From Acidimicrobiia bacterium (lineage in GTDB: Bacteria; Actinomycetota; Acidimicrobiia; Spongiisociales; SHLN01): a stretch of 11,619 nt of DNA. The stretch covers positions 1-11,619 of the forward strand of contig SHLN01000059.1 of the NCBI GenBank assembly GCA_004283105.1, read 5' to 3'. Shown here piece by piece: positions 6,820-11,619 of this stretch. The notes beneath the pieces were generated by a model that was given only the letters and a program-made list of their open reading frames with translations, was not told the origin of the DNA and searched no databases. Position 1 is the stretch's first letter, and each line of letters begins with the position of its first letter. The position numbers were made by a program, and so were the translations under genes.

Positions 6820-7287
6820 CTATCCGCTCTGGGTGAGGCCGAGCGGGTCTCGCCACTCGGGGAAGTCGGGAGCCGTCTCCTCCAGGCCACGCAGATACGT
6901 GGTGATGGCCTCGATCTGCTGCAGGGTGAGTGAACCGCCGAAATCCAGCGAGTAGGCGCTCATCTGTGAGCCGGGCACACCGACCGAGATCAGCGCCGAG
7001 ATCTGCTCGTTGGAGGCCGCCTCGAGGAACTGCATCGAGTTGAGGGCGGGAGCAGTCCCGCCCATTCCGTCGATGCCGTGACAGGCCGTGCAATTGTCGG
7101 TGAACAACTCGGAGCCCTGCTCGGCCAGGAACCCGAGTTGGGCCGCTCTATCGGCCTCCCGACTCGACGGTTCGTAGAACCGATAGATCGGGAAGATGAG
7201 TGCCATAGCCACCATAAGGCCGACCCCCCACACCATCCATTTGTTGGTCGACTGCTCGAGAGCTTCATCCACCGGGCGTTCAGGCAT
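6820..7287 (-). CDS. Membrane-anchored monohaem cytochrome c
   Basis: The protein has 155 residues from the chosen ATG. An N-terminal helix (about 18-35) follows a short cytoplasmic stretch and anchors an outward-facing class I cytochrome c domain. The haem site is CTACH (C66, C69, H70), and M109 in GSQMSAY is the likely sixth ligand. The C-terminal helix TLQQIEAITTYLRGL (121-135) is the usual last helix of the fold. A GTG four codons upstream is also open, but GGAG sits 6 nt before the ATG, so the ATG is preferred. It overlaps the Rieske gene by 8 nt. As part of a quinol oxidase module, it should accept electrons from the Rieske centre in place of cytochrome c1 and pass them to a terminal oxidase or a soluble carrier. 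Confidence 0.92.
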   Translation of the reverse strand: MPERPVDEALEQSTNKWMVWGVGLMVAMALIFPIYRFYEPSSREADRAAQLGFLAEQGSELFTDNCTACHGIDGMGGTAPALNSMQFLEAASNEQISALISVGVPGSQMSAYSLDFGGSLTLQQIEAITTYLRGLEETAPDFPEWRDPLGLTQSG

Positions 7288-7783
7288 GGCTGTCTCCACA
7301 CGGTGGGCCGAGGGGCGGCTCGTTTATCGTCTCGGTCCCGGGGGCCGGTCCACTCGTCTTCTCGCTCGTGTCGACCTCGACCACCCCGTCGACAATCTCG
7401 ACCTTGTATCGGTCCATGCCGCGCGGGGCCGGACCGGCTAGATGATCTCCAGCCCGATTGAACACGGTGCCGTGGCAGGGGCACTCGAATTGGCCGGAAG
7501 AGTCACAGAACGGGACCTTGCACCCGAGATGGGTGCAGATCTCGGAAAGGGCCACGACTTCGTCGTTGACTTTGGTCAGATAGGCGCGAGCTTCGGGTAT
7601 CTCGAGCACGGTGTTGGCCGGAACGGCGTCGGGGGCCACCGTTTTGACCTTGGCGGCGAAGCCGGCTCCGAGACGCGGCCACAGGTAGTCCCAGCTCGTC
7701 CACAACCCGGCCGCTGCCAGGAGGCCGGCGCCGACCTTCCAGCCCGTGGCCAGGAATTCCCGTCGGTCGAGCGCGTCACTCAT
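7280..7783 (-). CDS. Rieske [2Fe-2S] protein of a cytochrome bc/b6f-type complex
   Basis: The protein has 167 residues. The N-terminus has a twin-arginine pattern, DRREFLATG (6-14), then a hydrophobic helix (15-30) that should stay as a membrane anchor; bc-type Rieske proteins commonly use Tat. The cluster site is complete: CTHLGC (C83, H85, C88) and CPCHG (C101, C103, H104). C83, C101 and the two His ligate the [2Fe-2S] cluster, and C88-C103 form the disulphide. GPAPRGMDRY (117-126) is the proline loop seen in quinol-oxidising Rieske proteins. Extra cysteines lie at 93 and 162. It moves electrons from quinol at the Qo site to cytochrome c. Its start overlaps the stop of cytochrome b (ATGA), with GGTGAG upstream. 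Confidence 0.96.
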   Translation of the reverse strand: MSDALDRREFLATGWKVGAGLLAAAGLWTSWDYLWPRLGAGFAAKVKTVAPDAVPANTVLEIPEARAYLTKVNDEVVALSEICTHLGCKVPFCDSSGQFECPCHGTVFNRAGDHLAGPAPRGMDRYKVEIVDGVVEVDTSEKTSGPAPGTETINEPPLGPPCGDSHA

Positions 7784-9072
7784 AACTCACCATGCCATTC
7801 CTCCCACGGCCACACCCAGGACCAACTCGGTCCTCGGAAGGCAAATCCAATCAACGTCAGAATGATCCAGATCACCATGAAGATGGTGAAGGTGATTCGG
7901 GCAATGCGCCGGAACTCCGGACCAAAGCGGGGGTTGCGGTCCATGTACGGCAGGGCCATGAGACCCATCACGATCGCTCCCGGTACGAGGACTCCCGCCA
8001 CCAGCGGGTGGAAGTGCGCCAGGAGCTCCTGGAGCGCCGCGAAGTACCAGGGCGCCTTCTCCGGGTTGGGGGTGTCGGTGGGGTTGGCAATCTCCTTCAG
8101 GGGCGCATCAAAGGTGAGGGCAATGAGCAGCACCACGAACAGCACCGCCAGGGCGGCGACGGCGTGCCGGACCAGGAGATGTGGCCACACCATGACCGGA
8201 TCCTCATCGGACAGCTCCTTGCGGTCGCCGGCTGCCGGTTTGCCCGGGACCACGCCGAGGACCCGTTTTCCATCGAGGACGATGGGCTCACCGTTGGCCG
8301 GTTCGGTCATCGGCAGGCCCGGCTGGAGCTTGGCCACCGGCTCGTCGGGGTCGCCGATCTCGTCGGTGGTGAGCATCGAGTCCTTGCGCCAGCGCCACAG
8401 GTGGGCGGTGACGAGCGCTACGAGTGCCACGGGCAGCACCGCCACGTGCAGCACGTAGAACCGCAGCAGCGTGGCCGATCCGACCGTCGGCCCACCCAGC
8501 AGCAGATCTCGCACCTGGTCGCCCACGATCGGCACGTAGGAGGCCATCGCCGTCCCCACCGTGACTGCCCAGTAGGCGAGCTGATCCCACGGGAGCAGGT
8601 AGCCGGTAAAGGAGAGCAGCAAAGTGACAACCAGCAACAACACGCCGATCACCCAGTTGAACTCTTTGGGCGACTTGTACGCACCCCGGTAGAACACTCG
8701 GGCCATATGGGCGGCGACCGCCAGCACCATGAGGTGGGCCGACCAGCGATGCACGTTGCGCAGGTACTGGCCGAAGGGCACCTCGGTCTGAATTGCCTGG
8801 ATGTTGCCGTAGGCATTGGCCGGGGACGGAACGTAGAAGAACATGAGGAAGATCCCCGAAACGAGCAGCGAGCCGAATAGCACGAGTGAGGCCACCCCGA
8901 GAAAGGCCGAGTACTTGAACGTGAGCTCGACCCGGCGCACCTTCACGGGATAGAGATGCATGAGGAAACTGGCCCAGTGGCCGGCAGCCCGGTCTCGTTC
9001 CGTCACCCGCTCTGGGATCCGGAAAATGGACCGGCCGATGGTCGAGTCTCTCACGCGTTCTTTTACGTTCAC
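7780..9072 (-). CDS. Cytochrome b, b6-type N-half fused to subunit IV-type C-half
   Basis: The protein has 430 residues and about seven membrane helices. The four-helix haem domain (54-226) has H108/H122 in helix B and H209/H224 in helix D. The second pair is 15 apart, as in cytochrome b6, rather than 14 as in mitochondrial cytochrome b. The loop 230-297 is soluble and charged. The C-half (298-412) has three helices and the Qo motif KAPWYF (339-344) in place of PEWY, as in several Gram-positive complexes. Haem ci would need a Cys near residue 57, but Phe is there. The start is GTG, overlapping the upstream stop as GTGA, with GGAG close by. It oxidises menaquinol (inferred) and returns one electron across the membrane. 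Confidence 0.95.
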   Translation of the reverse strand: MNVKERVRDSTIGRSIFRIPERVTERDRAAGHWASFLMHLYPVKVRRVELTFKYSAFLGVASLVLFGSLLVSGIFLMFFYVPSPANAYGNIQAIQTEVPFGQYLRNVHRWSAHLMVLAVAAHMARVFYRGAYKSPKEFNWVIGVLLLVVTLLLSFTGYLLPWDQLAYWAVTVGTAMASYVPIVGDQVRDLLLGGPTVGSATLLRFYVLHVAVLPVALVALVTAHLWRWRKDSMLTTDEIGDPDEPVAKLQPGLPMTEPANGEPIVLDGKRVLGVVPGKPAAGDRKELSDEDPVMVWPHLLVRHAVAALAVLFVVLLIALTFDAPLKEIANPTDTPNPEKAPWYFAALQELLAHFHPLVAGVLVPGAIVMGLMALPYMDRNPRFGPEFRRIARITFTIFMVIWIILTLIGFAFRGPSWSWVWPWEEWHGEL

Positions 9073-10862
9073 ACGAGCTCTCCGATCTTGGGTACTCCGA
9101 CCCCCGTCCAGACGGACATAGATAGGGCATCGGGCGGGCAGCGTTCAATGCAGAGCCCGCAGCGGATACAGGCTCGTTCGTCGAGCAGCAAGGTGGTGCT
9201 ACCGATCGGCCCGCCAACCTCTTCAGCCGGGACAAGCGAAATGAGGTCGAGCGGACACACATCGGCACACAGGGCGCACAGCACGCACTTGTCGACGTCG
9301 AGTGTGATGTTGGCGAAACAACGCAGGCACCGGGCGGCCTCGCAACGCGCCTGCTGCTCGGTGAATCCCGTCTCCACCTCGGCCAGCCCGACCCGCCGAT
9401 CCGTCGGGAGGGTGGGCACATCGAACCGACCGTCGCGGTCGTACGTGTCGGTGAGCCGATGGAACTGTTGGAGCTCGACCAGCTCACCCTTCACGTCTGC
9501 CGGTGATTCGCCGGTGAAGTGTTCGTGGATCTCGGTGGCGGCGCTGCGGCCGTCGGCAATCGCCTCGATGAGCGTGCGGGGTCCGCGGGCGGCATCCCCA
9601 CCTGCCCATACCCGGTCGAGCGACGTGGCGAGCGTGTCATCGCCCACCATGATGGTCTTGCGGGGCGAGATGGCCGGACCGTCGGGCCCCATGGCATCGA
9701 CGTCCACGGCCTGGCCGATGGCGAGAATGACTGTATCGGCCTCGAAGGTTTTGCGGTCGTCGGCATCGAACGTTGGTGAGAACCGTCCGTCGGCGTCGAA
9801 GACGGACATGACACCGATCGTCTCGAGACCGGTCACCTTGCCGTTTTCGGCCACAATCCGGGCCGGCCCGCGCCGGTGGATGAACGTGATGTCCTCCTCG
9901 GCTGCCTCTTCGAGCTCGAACGGCGACGCCGGCATTTCGGCTTCGGACTCCAGCGAGATCACCGTGACCTGGGCGGCGCCGGCCCGGGTAGCCGTGCGGG
10001 CGGCGTCGAGCGCCTCGGTCATGACGTTGCGCTCGTCGGCCTTGATGTCTTCTGTCGAGACGGCGGCCGCTTCGTAGTCGGCCCGCCGCAGGGCGGTGCG
10101 AGCTGCGTCCATGGCGACGTCGCCGCCTCCGATAACGATGACCCGATCCCCCACTTCGACTTCGAAACCCTGGTTGGCGTTGATGAGGAATTCGATGGCC
10201 TTGAGCACCCCGTCGGACTGATGGCCCTCGATGTCCAGGCCACGGCCGAGGGTGGCCCCGATCGACAGGAAGAGGGCATCGTGGCGCGCCTGCAGCTCGG
10301 CGAAGGTGACGTCCTCACCGAGCTTGGTGTTGAGATGTACCTCTACACCGAGGTCGACGATGGCCTGGAGTTCGGCCTCGAGCAGATCGCGATCGAGTCG
10401 GTACTCGGGGATGCCGAGCTTCATCATTCCGCCCAGCTGGCCCGTCGCCTCATACACGGTGACCTGGTACCCATGGCGTCGCAGGTCATGGGCGCACGAC
10501 ATGCCGGCCGGTCCGCCTCCGATGATGCCAATGCTCTCGGCGCGATCGGGACCGGTGGGCGCGGCGACTGCTCGCCACGCCTCGTCTGCGTCGCTTTCCA
10601 CACCGTACTTCTCGGTGACGAACCGCTTGAGGGCTCGAATGGCGATGGGAGAGTCGATCTCTCCCCGCCGGCAGGCATCCTCACACGGGGCAGCGCACAC
10701 CCGCCCGCACGCCGACGCAAACGGATTTGGCAGGCGAGCGGTCAGATAAGCGGTGAGGTCATCCCCGTCGGCGATGGCGGCTACATAGGCGCCGGCATTC
10801 GTATGAACGGGACAGGCCGCCAGGCACGGGATGTTCTCGTCATAGAACTGCAGCCCCGACAT
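9069..10862 (-). CDS. GltD/NfnB-like FAD-NAD(P) iron-sulphur oxidoreductase with C-terminal ferredoxin domain
   Basis: The protein has 597 residues. The N-terminal Fe-S domain has PCLAACP (12-18) and CGRVCAAPCEDAC (52-64), the two-cluster pattern of glutamate-synthase beta-like proteins. An FAD Rossmann motif follows (IGGGPAG, 114-120), then a NAD(P) Rossmann motif (IGGGDVAMD, 244-252), an ADTVILAIGQ strand (376-385) and the closing FAD motif WAGGDAARGPRT (419-430). CLRC lies at 512-515. The tail is a two-[4Fe-4S] ferredoxin: CVLCALCADVCP (526-537) and CIRCGLCIERCP (565-576). No signal peptide or helix is present, so it is cytoplasmic. It abuts the upstream cytochrome c stop (TAG-ATG) and overlaps cytochrome b. 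True glutamate synthase is unlikely, since no large subunit is present. NAD(P)H or ferredoxin exchange with the bc complex is inferred. Confidence 0.9.
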   Translation of the reverse strand: MSGLQFYDENIPCLAACPVHTNAGAYVAAIADGDDLTAYLTARLPNPFASACGRVCAAPCEDACRRGEIDSPIAIRALKRFVTEKYGVESDADEAWRAVAAPTGPDRAESIGIIGGGPAGMSCAHDLRRHGYQVTVYEATGQLGGMMKLGIPEYRLDRDLLEAELQAIVDLGVEVHLNTKLGEDVTFAELQARHDALFLSIGATLGRGLDIEGHQSDGVLKAIEFLINANQGFEVEVGDRVIVIGGGDVAMDAARTALRRADYEAAAVSTEDIKADERNVMTEALDAARTATRAGAAQVTVISLESEAEMPASPFELEEAAEEDITFIHRRGPARIVAENGKVTGLETIGVMSVFDADGRFSPTFDADDRKTFEADTVILAIGQAVDVDAMGPDGPAISPRKTIMVGDDTLATSLDRVWAGGDAARGPRTLIEAIADGRSAATEIHEHFTGESPADVKGELVELQQFHRLTDTYDRDGRFDVPTLPTDRRVGLAEVETGFTEQQARCEAARCLRCFANITLDVDKCVLCALCADVCPLDLISLVPAEEVGGPIGSTTLLLDERACIRCGLCIERCPPDALSMSVWTGVGVPKIGELV

Positions 10863-11619
10863 CTAAATGACCCTGTCCCGCTGCACTCGTCGCAGACCCC
10901 AGATCCCGACCCCGAGCGCCACCAGCCAGACACCGGTGCCGATGAGGCTGCGGATGATGTCCCACAGGTCGCTCGAGATGAGATCTCCCCAGACCGATGG
11001 CGGCGACGCCAGCGTGCCGGATTCAACGACCATGGATGGAATGAACACGGTGGCGACGATGAAGTAGAGGACGATGGCAGCGGACTTGAGCCACGTCTGA
11101 ACGGGTGAGAACGTTCCGCCGTCCGCCTTCGCCAGCACCATGGGCCCGATGACCACGATGATGCCGCCGATGGCAATGAGGAACCCGAGGCCATAGGTCA
11201 GGACGGCGCTGCCCGGCAGGCTCGTCCCGGCCGTCCCACCCGGATCGGCGCTCGGCGGCGCCGGAGGCAGCGGCTGGCCGAGGCCCTCCTGAAGGAAGAC
11301 GATGAGGGAGGTCACGTCGTTCTCGGAGAGGAGGTTGAAGGCGGGCATGTTGCCGTTGTAGGTCTCGCCGAGCGCTTCGATCTCGCCGGAGAGACCGTTG
11401 AGAATGACGCTCCGCACGTAGTCGGTGTCGTCGAGGTCCGGATTGTCGAGCAACTGCGGGAAATTGCCGGAGACACCGCTGCCGTCCGACTTGTGACAGG
11501 CCGAGCAGTTGGCCTCATACACGAGCCGCCCTTCGGCGATGGCCCGGTCGACGCCTTCGTCGGCCGGAGCATCTTCCTGGCCGAACGCGGCCGCCGGGGT
11601 GCCGACGAGCAGGAGAAAG
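10863..11619 (-). CDS. Exported monohaem cytochrome c with three C-terminal membrane helices (5' end cut by window edge)
   Basis: 251 residues are visible, and the frame is open to the right edge. It begins inside a signal peptide (FLLLVGTPAAAFG followed by an acidic stretch), so the mature start is probably near QEDAP. A cytochrome c domain follows: CSACH (C38, C41, H42 of the fragment) with M91 in GNMPAF as the likely axial ligand. A Pro/Ala/Gly linker (115-132) leads to three hydrophobic helices (about 138-164, 176-199 and 219-242) and a basic end. A GTG at 11522 could be mistaken for the start, but it lies five codons before the haem motif and would remove the signal peptide. It is the first visible gene of the respiratory run and probably takes the cytochrome c1 role. 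Monohaem c plus three helices is not the usual c1 or QcrC layout. Confidence 0.9.
   Translation of the reverse strand, partial: FLLLVGTPAAAFGQEDAPADEGVDRAIAEGRLVYEANCSACHKSDGSGVSGNFPQLLDNPDLDDTDYVRSVILNGLSGEIEALGETYNGNMPAFNLLSENDVTSLIVFLQEGLGQPLPPAPPSADPGGTAGTSLPGSAVLTYGLGFLIAIGGIIVVIGPMVLAKADGGTFSPVQTWLKSAAIVLYFIVATVFIPSMVVESGTLASPPSVWGDLISSDLWDIIRSLIGTGVWLVALGVGIWGLRRVQRDRVI

Noticed and set aside
5711..6955. Open frame of 414 codons on the plus strand
   Set aside because: It is antisense to the ABC ATPase, whose Walker A, signature and Walker B motifs are intact on the minus strand.
7280..7299. GTG at 7299 as the start of the last cytochrome c gene
   Set aside because: It has poor ribosome binding site support and a 20-nt overlap. 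The ATG at 7287 has GGAG 6 nt upstream.
8288..9487. Open frame of 399 codons on the minus strand
   Set aside because: It is in another frame of cytochrome b and the flavoprotein, crosses their junction, and encodes a Ser/Arg/Pro-rich string without motifs.
9069..10862. Glutamate synthase small subunit (ammonia assimilation)
   Set aside because: No large subunit is nearby. The protein has an extra two-cluster ferredoxin tail and lies inside a respiratory operon, so a nitrogen-assimilation role is not supported.
9876..11108. Open frame of 410 codons on the plus strand
   Set aside because: It is antisense to the flavoprotein and the cytochrome c membrane helices, and shows only charged, repetitive composition.
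10863..11522. GTG at 11522 as the start of the cytochrome c gene
   Set aside because: The frame is open upstream to the window edge and encodes a hydrophobic signal peptide with an AAAFG-type cleavage region. Starting at 11522 would leave the haem domain without export.

Overview
The window is GC-rich and tightly packed, with mostly 4-nt or smaller gaps and overlaps inside gene runs. No stretch over about 110 bases lacks a gene, and I saw no tRNA, rRNA, insertion sequence or CRISPR array. The protein families suggest a high-GC Gram-positive or related monoderm lineage, most likely an uncultured actinobacterium: a DrrAB-type exporter, an actinobacterial-style acyltransferase-3 protein, and a fused cytochrome b with a K-A-P-W-Y-F Qo motif. 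That placement is inference; no marker gene is present.

Left part (1-3873). A membrane acyltransferase-3 gene runs leftward and is cut by the left window edge. It diverges, across a 108-bp spacer, from a rightward pair: a CPA1-type cation:proton antiporter with a C-terminal TrkA-N-like domain, overlapped by 14 nt by an alpha/beta hydrolase. From about 3905 onward everything is on the minus strand.

Middle part (3905-6736, minus). In transcription order this holds a DrrA-like ABC ATPase, a DrrB-like ABC-2 permease (ATGA overlap), a FkbM-family methyltransferase 7 nt further on, and, after 57 nt, an 80-residue two-helix membrane protein. This looks like a lipid, drug or glycolipid exporter with an associated small-molecule O-methyltransferase. 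The substrate is unknown.

Right part (6820-11619, minus). This is a respiratory operon with five genes visible. In order: an exported cytochrome c with three C-terminal membrane helices (its start lies beyond the right edge); a GltD/NfnB-like FAD/NAD(P) iron-sulphur oxidoreductase with an added two-cluster ferredoxin tail; a fused b6-type cytochrome b plus subunit IV; a Rieske protein with a Tat-type start; and a membrane-anchored monohaem cytochrome c. Stop and start codons abut or overlap by 0 to 8 nt at every junction, so the five products are very likely made together. The core is a quinol:cytochrome c oxidoreductase. What is unusual is the NAD(P)/FAD/Fe-S protein inserted between its subunits, which suggests a bc complex that exchanges electrons with NAD(P)H or ferredoxin as well as with quinol and cytochrome c. 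This is the best candidate in the window for an underdescribed system.
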